Of a stretch of 7,463 nt of DNA, positions 1-6,387 are shown piece after piece (the stretch's first letter is position 1; each line of letters begins with the position of its first letter). Under the pieces are notes generated by a model, which was not told the DNA's origin, ran no database searches, and was given only the letters and a program-made list of their open reading frames with translations. Source of the stretch: Mediterranea massiliensis. GTDB taxonomy: Bacteria > Bacteroidota > Bacteroidia > Bacteroidales > Bacteroidaceae. The stretch is from assembly GCA_958402075.1 (NCBI GenBank), contig CATXSD010000124.1:1-7463 (forward strand), in the 5' to 3' direction. The position numbers and the translations under genes were made by a program.

Positions 1-881
1 TCCCGACGCCACACGCGCAGGTGGGGCACCCGCTCCAGGGCCTTCAGGATGTCGTCCTCGTGTCCGGCCTTGGGGAAGATCAGCGTGGGCAGGTCGGCCA
101 GCACGCGCTCGCACCAGTCGGGCTGCAGGTAGTCCGAGAGGCGGATGATGCGCTCGGGCGAAGTGGCGGCCATGCCGTGGTCCGAGGTGACGATGAAGTT
201 GATGCCTTCCCCGCCGGGCAGGGCACGCAGGCGGGCATACAGGTCGGCCAGCAGCGAGTCCAGCCGCTCCACCGCCTGGCGGGTCTCGTGCGAAGCCGGG
301 CCGTAGCGGTGGCCGCTGCTGTCGGGTTCGTCAAAATAGAGCATGACGAGCTGCGGCCGGCGGTCCTGGGGCAGCGTCAGCAGCCGCACCACCTCGTCGA
401 GGCGTTCGCCGTAGGTCAGCAGGGGTTTCCGGGCATAGTCGTGGTAGTAGTCGGGATACTGCCCCCGGATGGCCACGTCGGAACCGGGCCAGTAGACCAC
501 GCCCACCCGGACGCCCTGCCGGCGGGCCGTCAGCCAGATGGGCTCGCCGCCGTAGAACGAGCCGTCCTTGCCCGTCACCTTGTCGCCGATGCTGAAGGTG
601 CGGCCCGAAGCCACGTCGTAGAACTTGTTGGCGATGATGCCGTGATGGTCGGGCACCAGGCCCGTGGCCAGCGTGTAGTGGTTGGGGAACGTCTTCGAGG
701 GGAACGAGGGGCGCATCACCGCGCGGACGCCGCGGCGGCCCAGGGAGTCGAGGAACGGCGTGTCGTACATCTGCGGATAGTCCCAGCGGAAGCCGTCGAG
801 CGACACGATGACCGTCGTGTGCCCTGCGGCACACAGGCCGAGGGCGACAAACAGGTATATAAACAGTACGAATTTTCTCAT
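1..881 (-). CDS. Secreted nucleotide pyrophosphatase/phosphodiesterase (alkaline phosphatase superfamily), 3' end cut by window edge
   Basis: The visible 293 residues match the NPP (ectonucleotide pyrophosphatase/phosphodiesterase) branch of the alkaline phosphatase superfamily, which cleaves phosphodiester or pyrophosphate bonds with two zinc ions and a threonine nucleophile. Residues 1-19 form a signal peptide (MRK, hydrophobic run, Ala-Ala), so the enzyme should be exported. Visible motifs are SLDGF with metal ligand D28, SKTFPNHYT with nucleophile T64 and N67, DEPDSSGH with D187 and H191, and TSDHGM with D234 and H235. The last metal-binding histidine expected near the C-terminus lies beyond the window; the family is usually about 400 residues in bacteria. 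The start at 881 is the only one that keeps the signal peptide. A Bacteroides-type promoter-like site ends four bases upstream. The gene follows the receptor gene on the same strand but a terminator separates them. The substrate cannot be inferred. Confidence 0.93.
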   Translation of the reverse strand, partial: MRKFVLFIYLFVALGLCAAGHTTVIVSLDGFRWDYPQMYDTPFLDSLGRRGVRAVMRPSFPSKTFPNHYTLATGLVPDHHGIIANKFYDVASGRTFSIGDKVTGKDGSFYGGEPIWLTARRQGVRVGVVYWPGSDVAIRGQYPDYYHDYARKPLLTYGERLDEVVRLLTLPQDRRPQLVMLYFDEPDSSGHRYGPASHETRQAVERLDSLLADLYARLRALPGGEGINFIVTSDHGMAATSPERIIRLSDYLQPDWCERVLADLPTLIFPKAGHEDDILKALERVPHLRVWRR

Positions 882-885
882 GACG

Positions 886-917
886 CAAAGATATAAAAAG
901 AAAGAAAGAGCGGCAAA
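886..917 (-). promoter_or_regulatory. Putative Bacteroides-type promoter of the phosphodiesterase gene
   Basis: On the minus strand TATCTTTG (893-886) fits the Bacteroidetes -7 element TAnnTTTG exactly. TTTG (917-914) lies 20 bases upstream, inside the accepted 19-21 spacing for the -33 element. The box ends four bases before the ATG at 881, so transcription would start at or just before the start codon, giving a leaderless or nearly leaderless mRNA. The -33 element lies in the 3' arm of the preceding terminator. No mapping data are available, so the assignment is by consensus only. Confidence 0.6.
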
Positions 918-965
918 CCGGCCCCTATTTTTCATCCAGGCATACCGGCTTTGCCGCTCTCTTTC
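895..965 (-). terminator. Rho-independent terminator after the TonB-dependent receptor gene
   Basis: AGAGCGGCAAA (907-917) pairs perfectly with TTTGCCGCTCT (950-960). The stem continues inward with CCGG (918-921) against CCGG (945-948), with one bulged base, around a loop of 23 bases. Read on the minus strand the hairpin is followed by TTCTTTCTTTTT (906-895), a T-rich tract suited to intrinsic termination. It lies about 145 bases past the receptor stop codon. The long loop is the one atypical trait. Confidence 0.75.
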
Positions 966-988
966 ATGAATAAAGAAGGGATGTCTCC

Positions 989-1029
989 GTACAAGGAAGT
1001 GTCATTAAAACGCCGCTTCCTGTGTGTAC
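989..1029. repeat. Imperfect inverted repeat in receptor 3' region
   Basis: AGGAAG (994-999) can pair with CTTCCT (1016-1021), and the outer GTACA (989-993) with TGTAC (1025-1029), leaving a three-base asymmetric bulge. It is unlikely to be a terminator because no T-tract follows on either strand. It probably belongs to a patch of degenerate intergenic repeats. Confidence 0.4.
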
Positions 1030-1030
1030 T

Positions 1031-1053
1031 GGATCCCGCATCAAGTGCGGGAT
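1031..1053. repeat. REP-like palindromic intergenic element
   Basis: ATCCCGCA (1033-1040) and TGCGGGAT (1046-1053) form a perfect 8-bp stem with the loop TCAAG. The arrangement GGATCCCG...CGGGATGACA resembles palindromic intergenic repeats that are scattered in many copies in other bacterial genomes. Only one clear copy lies in this window, so dispersal here is inferred. No T-tract follows, so termination is not its obvious role. Confidence 0.5.
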
Positions 1054-1086
1054 GACAGGAAATGACAGAGCCCTCTCTTAATTTTC

Positions 1087-1112
1087 AATTATCAATTCTC
1101 AATTTTCCATTA
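1087..1112 (+). repeat. AT-rich dispersed repeat, copy A (overlaps receptor stop codon)
   Basis: This 26-bp stretch consists of AATT-TCAATT-type units. It matches the minus strand of 6320-6345 at 23 of 26 positions by eye. The last three bases (1110-1112) are the complement of the receptor stop codon TAA. Similar TCAATT-rich strings are common between genes in Bacteroidales, so it is probably a dispersed intergenic repeat, not a coding element. Confidence 0.5.
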
Positions 1113-4100
1113 ATTGAAGTAGTACTTCACACCGATCTGCATCTTCCAGCACTGGTCGTAGTTGCGGTTGAACGTCCAGCTGGTGAGCGGCGTGCCGTCG
1201 CTGTTCTTGAACATGGAGAAGTAGGGCGTGCCGTTCTCCACCTTGTCCACCTTCAGGATGGCGCCGTTGTTGCAGTTGCTCATGTTCTTCTCTACGCCCC
1301 ACTTGGAGTTGAAGAGGTTGCCCACGTTCATGATGTCCACGCTCAGCTGCAGCTTGTTGGTGGTCTTGCCCAGCTTCAGGTCGAAGTCGTGGGCCCAGCG
1401 GAAGTCGAAGCGGTGTACCCAGGGAGCGAAGGCGCTGTAGGCCTCGGCATACTCACCCTTGTGGTTCTTCAGGTAGCTGTCCTGGTTGACGAAGTCCCAG
1501 AAGAGCTGGCGGTCGCTCTCGTTGGTGAAGTGGATTTCGCTGTCGTCCTTGGGGATGTACATCAGGTCGGTGTTGTTGCCGTCGCCGTTGAGGTCGTTGG
1601 AGTAGACGAAGCTGTAGCCCGCACCCCGGTAGCCGGTGTAGAACAGGCTGAAGTGGTCCTTATGATAGGTGTAGCTGACGGAAGCGATGACGCGGTCGGG
1701 GATGACGTACTGCGAGTTGTGCAGCTCCACGTGGTTCGGGCCGTTCACCGAGTACAGTCCCGACCAGGCCGACGAGGCGTTGCTGCCCGGCATGCCGGAC
1801 ATTTCCTTCATCACCGTGTGGGTGTAGGCGGCCATCAGGTACAGGTTCTTCACCGGCTCGGCGGTAGCCGTCAGGTTCATGGTCCAGCCGTAGCCCTTGT
1901 GGGTGTTGGTCAGCACGCAGGCGTTGCTGAAGTTGTTGTAGTAGCGGTAGTCGCTGGGATAGAGGTAGCGGTTGTCGGCACCCTTCAGCTGTTCCCAGCT
2001 GCCGTCGATGGGCTTGATGTTGTAGTTGTCCAGGATGACGGCGTTCACGTTCTTGGTATAGGTGAACTCGCCGGTCAGGGTCAGCGGGAAGGCCACGGGG
2101 AACTGGTAGTCCACAGCCAGCGACGACTTCCACACCTGCGGCATCTTGAAGTCCTTGTCCACACCGGCTATTTCGCTGGGCACCGTGCCCTCATCGGGGC
2201 TGATGCTCTCGGGCGCGCCGAGCAGCTCGCGGATCTGGTTGACGTCCGTCACCAGTCCGCCGGCAAAGTTCTGCAGACGGGGGTCGGACTTCACGACGAC
2301 ACCGTTCGAGTAGTTGGTGTCGGCATGCACCAGGTTCTGCACCATGCCCGAGTTGGTCGGCATGTTGGTGAAGAACACCAGCGGCAGACGGCCGGCAAAG
2401 AGTCCCGTACCGCCGCGCACCTTCAGGCTCTTGTCGCCGAAGACGTCCCAGGTGAAGCCGATACGCGGCGAAATCTGTACGTTGCCGTCGGGCCAGGCGC
2501 CGGTGTCGATGTGGCGGCCGCCGAAGTTCAGGTCATAGATGGCGTTGTTGCGCATCAGGTCGTCGTCGTTGAAGGCCAGCAGGTCGAAGCGGATGCCGCC
2601 CGTCAGCTTCAGGTTTTCCTGGATGTTCCACTCGTCCTGCGCATAGAGGCCATACTGGTTGAACACCACTTCGGCGTTCGGGTTGGTCTCGCCGTTGTAG
2701 CCGTAGGCCAGGCCCACGGTCTCGGGAGCGGCGCCGTTGAGGAAGTCGTCCAGCGAACGGTAGCGGTAGTAGCCCGTGCCGCCGCGCATGTAGGAGTTGT
2801 TGGCCAGCTGGTGCTCGAAGCTGAAACCGGCCGTAATCTTGTGTGCACCGGCGTAGTAGGTGAAGTTGTCGATAACGGTCGTTACCTTGTTCTGTACCCG
2901 GTTGTTATAGGAGAACAGCTCGTAGCCGAGGCTCATGTAGGGCGTCAGGCTCTGGGTCACCGTACCGTCGGCAGCCGTCTCGTAGCCTCCCATGATGTCG
3001 ATGAAGGGGAAGGGCGAAGAGTTGGAGCCGCGCGCATCCTCGATGTTCGTGTAGGTGAAGAGCAGCTGGTTGGAGATGTTGTTGCCGAAGCGGCTGTTCA
3101 GGTCGGCCGACACGGTGCTCACCTTGTTGTCCATGGAGTACATCGAGTTGGCGAACGACATGGAGTACTGCGACAGGCGGTCCATGTTGCGCAGGCGGTA
3201 GCCGGTGTCGCTGGAGTTGCCGTTCACGGGGTTCCAGGCCGTGTTCTTGGTGTAGTTGTAGCGCACGGCCAGGCGGTGGTTATCGGTGATGTTCCAGTCG
3301 ATGCGGCCCAGCAGCTTCAGGTTGCTCTCGTCGGCGGGGAAGTCGGTGAACGAACCCGTGTCGTAGCCGTAGCGCTGCATCATGAAGTCGCGCACCCGCT
3401 GCAGGTCGGCCACGGTGGTGCGGGAGATGTAGTTGTCCGGGTCGGCCACACCGTCTTCCGACGCACGCCAGCGGTTGATGACCGACGGAATCTTGGCATA
3501 CTCGGCGTTGGCGAAGAAGAAGAGCTTGTTCTTCACGATCGGTCCGCCCAGGGTGAAGCCGTAGGTGGTGTTGCGGTTGGTGCCGCGTTCGCCCAGGTCG
3601 GCATTGTCGATGCGGTTGCCGTGCATGTTCTCGTTGTTGTGATAGACGTAGGCCGTACCCTTGAAGGTGTTTGTACCCGACTTGGTCACGGCGTTGATGC
3701 CGCCGCCGATGAAGTTGGTCTGGCGCACGTCAAACGGTGTCACCACCACCTGCACCTCGTCGATGGCGTCCATCGAGATGGGCGTGCCGCCGCCGGGCAG
3801 GGCGGACGAAAGTCCGAAGTTGTTGTTCAGGTTGGCGCCGTCCAGCGTGAAGTTGGTCGAGCGGCTGTCACCTCCGGCGAAGCCCATGCCGTTGGCGTAG
3901 GGCGAGAGGCGCACGATGTCCGAGATGCTGCGGCTCACGGTAGGCAGGGCCGTCAGCTGGGAGTTCGAGATGTTGGTCGTCGCGCCGGTCTTCTCGGCGG
4001 CAAACTTGGAGCGGGTACCCGTCACCACCACTTCGCCCAGCTCGGTGACGTCTTCCGTCAGGGTGACGTTCAGGTTGTAGGTTTCGCCCAGCTGGAGGGT

Positions 4101-4388
4101 GATGCCCTCGATGACACTGTCGGCAAAGCCCACGTAGGTAATCTTCACTTCGTAGGGTCCGCCCACGCGCATACCCTGGATGGCCCAGCGGCCGTCCACG
4201 TTGGTCACGGCGTTGTACGTCGTTCCCGAAGGCTTGTGAACGACCCGTACCAGGGCACTGATGATGTCCTCGCCCTGCTTGTCGGCCACGTGTCCGGCCA
4301 TTGCCGACGTGGTCACCTGGGCATTCACTGTCGCCGCCACAACCAGCAGGAGGGCAGCGAAAAAGAATAATCGCATCTGTCTTACCAT
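1110..4388 (-). CDS. Oar-like TonB-dependent outer-membrane receptor
   Basis: A complete 1092-residue outer-membrane protein. Residues 1-23 are a signal peptide cleaved after VNA, before Q24. Residues about 27-112 form a carboxypeptidase-regulatory-like beta-sandwich domain (DGRWAIQGM, YEVKITYVGF). GEVVVTGTR (118-126) has the form of the conserved segment ahead of the plug. The plug (about 127-245) carries NFTLDGANLNNNFG and EVQVVVTPFD...GGGINAVTKSGTN, which mark the Oar subfamily. The rest is a barrel of alternating aromatic strands ending MQIGVKYYFN. Oar of Myxococcus has been linked to protein secretion; the cargo here is unknown. No SusD-like gene adjoins it, so a glycan-import pair is not supported. 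M1 (4388) is preferred over M5 (4376) because the leader before 4388 is A-rich (AACATAAACAAAATTC), typical for the phylum. A weak -7-like TAATTTCG lies at 4443-4436 without a well-spaced -33 box. Transcription appears to end at 895-965. Confidence 0.93.
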   Translation of the reverse strand: MVRQMRLFFFAALLLVVAATVNAQVTTSAMAGHVADKQGEDIISALVRVVHKPSGTTYNAVTNVDGRWAIQGMRVGGPYEVKITYVGFADSVIEGITLQLGETYNLNVTLTEDVTELGEVVVTGTRSKFAAEKTGATTNISNSQLTALPTVSRSISDIVRLSPYANGMGFAGGDSRSTNFTLDGANLNNNFGLSSALPGGGTPISMDAIDEVQVVVTPFDVRQTNFIGGGINAVTKSGTNTFKGTAYVYHNNENMHGNRIDNADLGERGTNRNTTYGFTLGGPIVKNKLFFFANAEYAKIPSVINRWRASEDGVADPDNYISRTTVADLQRVRDFMMQRYGYDTGSFTDFPADESNLKLLGRIDWNITDNHRLAVRYNYTKNTAWNPVNGNSSDTGYRLRNMDRLSQYSMSFANSMYSMDNKVSTVSADLNSRFGNNISNQLLFTYTNIEDARGSNSSPFPFIDIMGGYETAADGTVTQSLTPYMSLGYELFSYNNRVQNKVTTVIDNFTYYAGAHKITAGFSFEHQLANNSYMRGGTGYYRYRSLDDFLNGAAPETVGLAYGYNGETNPNAEVVFNQYGLYAQDEWNIQENLKLTGGIRFDLLAFNDDDLMRNNAIYDLNFGGRHIDTGAWPDGNVQISPRIGFTWDVFGDKSLKVRGGTGLFAGRLPLVFFTNMPTNSGMVQNLVHADTNYSNGVVVKSDPRLQNFAGGLVTDVNQIRELLGAPESISPDEGTVPSEIAGVDKDFKMPQVWKSSLAVDYQFPVAFPLTLTGEFTYTKNVNAVILDNYNIKPIDGSWEQLKGADNRYLYPSDYRYYNNFSNACVLTNTHKGYGWTMNLTATAEPVKNLYLMAAYTHTVMKEMSGMPGSNASSAWSGLYSVNGPNHVELHNSQYVIPDRVIASVSYTYHKDHFSLFYTGYRGAGYSFVYSNDLNGDGNNTDLMYIPKDDSEIHFTNESDRQLFWDFVNQDSYLKNHKGEYAEAYSAFAPWVHRFDFRWAHDFDLKLGKTTNKLQLSVDIMNVGNLFNSKWGVEKNMSNCNNGAILKVDKVENGTPYFSMFKNSDGTPLTSWTFNRNYDQCWKMQIGVKYYFN

Positions 4389-4551
4389 AGCGTTTCTGTT
4401 TTTAATAGAATTTTGTTTATGTTCTGAATTCGCCGCGAAATTACTAAAAAAAGTAAAGAGGGATGTTACAAACCGATGAAAGATGCAGGCAGACGGCGTC
4501 CGCCAAGCTGCACGCGATGCACTCTTCCGTCATCCGGGAACAGGAGACACG

Positions 4552-4689
4552 GACGAAGCACGGCCTGACAGTACAAGAAAGCACTGCCTTATGGGATAAC
4601 GCAGCACTTCCTGAGTACCTGACGAAGCACGGCGTGACACCCCGAGGAAGTGCTGCGTCAGGGGGCGACGAAGCACGGCGTCACGGCTC
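4552..4689 (+). repeat. Degenerate 23-bp tandem repeat, six units
   Basis: Units begin at 4552, 4575, 4598, 4621, 4644 and 4667, exactly 23 bp apart. Units 1, 4 and 6 share GACGAAGCACGGC; units 2, 3 and 5 match the first 19 positions of a neighbouring copy at about 12-13 bases. The core CACGGCGTG is itself nearly palindromic. The array ends one base-pair step before the direct repeat and the AAA stop codon. No function is known; it could be a terminator-like, protein-binding or dispersed intergenic repeat. Confidence 0.7.
4599..4658. repeat. 14-bp perfect inverted repeat inside the tandem array
   Basis: ACGCAGCACTTCCT (4599-4612) is the exact reverse complement of AGGAAGTGCTGCGT (4645-4658), with 32 bases between. 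The arms fall in tandem units 3 and 5, so the array can fold into a strong hairpin. On the minus strand it would lie in the 3' end of the AAA transcript. No T-tract follows, so it is not a classical intrinsic terminator. Confidence 0.65.
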
Positions 4690-4693
4690 GCCC
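4678..4693 (+). repeat. 16-bp direct repeat, copy downstream of the AAA gene
   Basis: GCGTCACGGCTCGCCC is identical to 6105-6120. It ends one base short of the complement of the AAA stop codon (4695-4697) and overlaps the last tandem unit. With its partner it brackets 1411 bp holding only the AAA gene and its upstream repeats. It may be a target-site duplication or an attachment-type repeat; chance or shared repeat ancestry is not excluded. Confidence 0.55.
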
Positions 4694-4694
4694 G

Positions 4695-5978
4695 CTACGG
4701 TTTCAAGCAGCCGACAGGAACCACAAAGACACCATCTTCAGGCCGACGGTAGGCATACTCGCCCGTAGCAGTCAGCACCATTCTGAAAGCAGGAGCCTTC
4801 ATACGCGTCGTGTCTATCTGACCGGCCAACAGATTAAGTGTGGCCGCACCGTCATTAATCAGCGACTGTCCTCCCAACTTGATTTCTATCAGCCCGTATT
4901 GTCCGTTCCGCAGATGGACAACCGCATCACATTCCAATCCGGTCTTGTCGCGATAATGATACACGCTACCACCCAAGGCTTCAGCAAACACGCGTAAGTC
5001 TCTTACGCACAGGGCCTCGAAGAAAAATCCCATCGTATTCAAGTCGTCCATTAAGTCGGCAGGCCCTATGCCCAAAGCGGCCACAGCTATCGACGGATCA
5101 ACAAAATAACGGGTATCCGCCGTACGGATGGCTGTTTTCGAACGAAGATTCGGATTCCAGGCCGGCATGTCCTCCACTACAAAAATCTTTCGCAAGGCAT
5201 CCAGGTAAGAAGCAATAGTATCTTCGTCGAGTGTAGCCGAATCGTTATTCTTCAAGTCTTCACGCAATGTAGCCACCGAGGCCTGGGTTCCCTGATGGCG
5301 GGCGTATGCCCGCATCAACCGCTGTACCCTGTCTGACGCACGCTTCACTCCGTCGGCTCTCGTTACATCTTCCTTCGTCACCGCGTCATAGTAGTCGAAA
5401 GCCTGCTCCAACGCCGCTTCCTCCGGCATACCCACGGCCATCGGCCAGCCACCGCGACAAATCAGGAACGCCACGTCCTGCAACTTCAGCGCGTTCTTCT
5501 CCAACAGTTTTTCGGGGGCAGCAAACAGATTGCCAAGGCTCACTGTTCCGTTCGATTCTCCAGACTCGAACAGGGTCATCGGACGCATCATAAGCCAAGC
5601 AAAACGACCGGTACCCGAATGTTCCCTTTCCGATTCCGCCCGCCTGTCGGGCACAGCCGATCCGGTCAGGATGAACTGCCCCATCTGCCTGCGGCAATCC
5701 ACCGCATAACGCACCGCATCCCACAATTTAGGCACGGTCTGCCATTCGTCAATCAGCATCGGCACCTCACCGGCCAATGCTGCTTCCGTATCAATTTCCA
5801 GCAGATTTCTGAAATGCTCCTTTACATCAGTCCGAGCCAACATAATCTTGCTGGCCGCAATTTCCTCGGCAGTCGTGGTCTTGCCGCACCATTTGGGACC
5901 TTCTATCAGTACTGCTCCCTTAGTCCGTAACTTCCGGGCCAACAGGCTGTCCATTATCCGATATCTATAACCTTCCAT
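4695..5978 (-). CDS. AAA ATPase with C-terminal DUF4143 (PD-(D/E)xK-like) domain
   Basis: A complete 427-residue protein of the ATP-binding AAA_14/DUF4143 type, close to the usual family length of about 400-430. The Walker A motif is GPKWCGKTT (27-35, K33), Walker B is MLIDEW (74-79, D77/E78), and FILTGSA (102-108) is the sensor-like strand. The C-terminal part (about 325 on) has E331, ECD (349-351) and IEIK (364-367). This spacing fits a restriction-endonuclease-like E...D...ExK site, and DUF4143 belongs to the PD-(D/E)xK clan. No cellular role is established; DNA cleavage is inferred. The start at 5978 is chosen because a -7-like box lies 21-28 bases upstream and earlier in-frame ATGs fall within or beyond the direct repeats. 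GC looks near 50-55% in sampled rows, against 60% or more in the receptor and VirE genes, suggesting transfer. Confidence 0.88.
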   Translation of the reverse strand: MEGYRYRIMDSLLARKLRTKGAVLIEGPKWCGKTTTAEEIAASKIMLARTDVKEHFRNLLEIDTEAALAGEVPMLIDEWQTVPKLWDAVRYAVDCRRQMGQFILTGSAVPDRRAESEREHSGTGRFAWLMMRPMTLFESGESNGTVSLGNLFAAPEKLLEKNALKLQDVAFLICRGGWPMAVGMPEEAALEQAFDYYDAVTKEDVTRADGVKRASDRVQRLMRAYARHQGTQASVATLREDLKNNDSATLDEDTIASYLDALRKIFVVEDMPAWNPNLRSKTAIRTADTRYFVDPSIAVAALGIGPADLMDDLNTMGFFFEALCVRDLRVFAEALGGSVYHYRDKTGLECDAVVHLRNGQYGLIEIKLGGQSLINDGAATLNLLAGQIDTTRMKAPAFRMVLTATGEYAYRRPEDGVFVVPVGCLKP

Positions 5979-5998
5979 ATTCCATTGATTTACATCAG

Positions 5999-6006
5999 CA
6001 AATATA
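5999..6006 (-). promoter_or_regulatory. Putative -7 promoter element of the AAA/DUF4143 gene
   Basis: TATATTTG (6006-5999, minus strand) matches TAnnTTTG exactly and would give a leader of roughly 15-20 bases before the ATG at 5978. No TTTG stands at the -33 position. That position instead falls within the nearest upstream direct repeat (6023-6037), so a regulator bound there could replace or block recognition. Confidence 0.5.
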
Positions 6007-6022
6007 AAGATTATTCCTAAAA

Positions 6023-6083
6023 TTCGGTAATTTGGCATCATATTTTTCGGTAATTCGGCAAAAATTCGTTCGGTCATTCGGCA
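6023..6083 (-). promoter_or_regulatory. Three 15-bp iteron-like repeats, probable operator of the AAA/DUF4143 gene
   Basis: In gene orientation the copies are TGCCGAATGACCGAA (6083-6069), TGCCGAATTACCGAA (6060-6046) and TGCCAAATTACCGAA (6037-6023). They start exactly 23 bp apart with unrelated 8-bp spacers, so selection on the 15-bp core is likely. Each core holds two CCGAA-like half-sites eight bases apart. The array ends 17 bases before the -7 box and covers the -33 region. This is the layout of an operator or cooperative protein-binding array. The binding protein is unknown; autoregulation by the AAA protein is a guess. Confidence 0.75.
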
Positions 6084-6104
6084 ACTATACACAGGGCGGC
6101 TTTC

Positions 6105-6120
6105 GCGTCACGGCTCGCCC
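6105..6120 (+). repeat. 16-bp direct repeat, copy over the DUF4248 stop codon
   Basis: The same GCGTCACGGCTCGCCC as 4678-4693. In the DUF4248 reading direction it encodes the terminal Gly-Glu-Pro and stop of that gene plus three bases, so this copy probably carries the ancestral sequence and the downstream copy is the duplicate. Confidence 0.55.
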
Positions 6121-6320
6121 AGGTACTCCAAGATGAGACGGGCCTCGCGGACGGTGAGGTTGCGGCGCTTGTCGAAGGGGGTGCCGCCCCGCGTCAGCTC
6201 GGCGTAGAGCGGACGGCAGCGGCGGATCCAGGAGGTGAGACGGCGGACGGCCTGCTCGGGTTCGGCATCGGGGAAATACTGGCAGGCCAGGGAACGGCGG
6301 GTGTAGGTGATGGTTTTCAT
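6108..6320 (-). CDS. DUF4248-like small protein (70 aa)
   Basis: A 70-residue basic protein with the layout I know for DUF4248 of Bacteroidales: YTRRSLACQYFPDAEPEQA (6-24), LTSWIRRCRPLYAEL (28-42), LTVREARLILEYLGEP (55-70). The family has no established function. The helical SLAxxYFP...A...L..WI...L pattern suggests a small DNA-binding or adaptor fold, which is inference. The start at 6320 is chosen because the family begins just before YTRRSLA; a longer frame upstream runs through the AT-rich repeat and the palindrome. A weak promoter-like site is listed at 6352-6387. As I recall, relatives often sit near VirE-like ATPase, HU-like and amidase genes. Here the VirE-like gene is present, while an AAA/DUF4143 gene follows at 129 bp. 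The stop codon lies in the 16-bp direct repeat. Confidence 0.8.
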   Translation of the reverse strand: MKTITYTRRSLACQYFPDAEPEQAVRRLTSWIRRCRPLYAELTRGGTPFDKRRNLTVREARLILEYLGEP

Positions 6321-6345
6321 AATGGAAAATGGATAATTGAGAATT
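6320..6345 (-). repeat. AT-rich dispersed repeat, copy B (leader of the DUF4248 gene)
   Basis: Read on the minus strand this 26-bp stretch matches copy A at 1087-1112 with three differences by eye, both ending in ATTTTCCATTA. Its last base is the A of the DUF4248 start codon, so this copy forms the immediate leader of that gene. Whether it tunes translation or is a passive repeat cannot be told from the sequence. Confidence 0.5.
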
Positions 6346-6351
6346 AAAATA

Positions 6352-6387
6352 CAAATAGAGAGCATTTTAAGAACTTGACGCAGCAAA
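6352..6387 (-). promoter_or_regulatory. Weak candidate promoter of the DUF4248 gene
   Basis: TCTATTTG (6359-6352) differs from TAnnTTTG at one base. A TTTG (6387-6384) lies 24 bases upstream, longer than the usual 19-21. It would leave a 31-base leader made largely of the AT-rich repeat. The TTTG lies in the outer arm of the palindrome. The match is imperfect in both sequence and spacing. Confidence 0.3.

Larger units (their letters stand above)
4389..4694. other. 306-bp gene-free region between receptor and AAA genes
   Basis: I see no credible gene here. The part from 4389 to about 4445 is AT-rich and is the likely leader and promoter zone of the receptor gene. The stretch 4446-4551 is moderately GC-rich with only short palindromic pieces. 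From 4552 to 4689 it is filled by a degenerate 23-bp tandem repeat with an embedded inverted repeat, and 4678-4693 is one copy of the direct repeat flanking the AAA gene. A 101-codon plus-strand frame across it has no protein-like features and simply translates the repeat. Confidence 0.7.

Noticed and set aside
331..888. A 185-codon minus-strand frame starting near the phosphodiesterase start
   Set aside because: It is out of frame with the NPP motifs, rich in Arg/Pro, and starts at a TTG. It is a shadow of the real gene.
21..896. A 291-codon plus-strand frame over the phosphodiesterase
   Set aside because: The composition is low complexity and no motifs appear. The minus strand encodes all the NPP catalytic motifs in order.
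1062..4370. An 1102-codon open frame on the plus strand
   Set aside because: It is antisense to the TonB-dependent receptor and arises from that gene's GC-rich codon usage. Its product is a Val/His/Gly-rich string with no domain, while the minus-strand frame has a signal peptide, plug and barrel.
4552..4689. CRISPR array
   Set aside because: The 23-bp units are contiguous and degenerate, with no unique spacers between them.
4463..4768. A 101-codon plus-strand frame in the intergenic region
   Set aside because: It mainly translates the 23-bp tandem repeat (for example TKHGLT and TKHGVT) and runs into the AAA gene antisense.
6023..6083. CRISPR-like repeats
   Set aside because: There are only three copies, the repeat is 15 bp, the spacers are 8 bp, and no cas gene is present.
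5979..6092. A 38-residue N-terminal extension of the AAA protein
   Set aside because: It would translate the iterons and the -7 box. Family members begin close to MEGYRYRIMD, so the start at 5978 is preferred.
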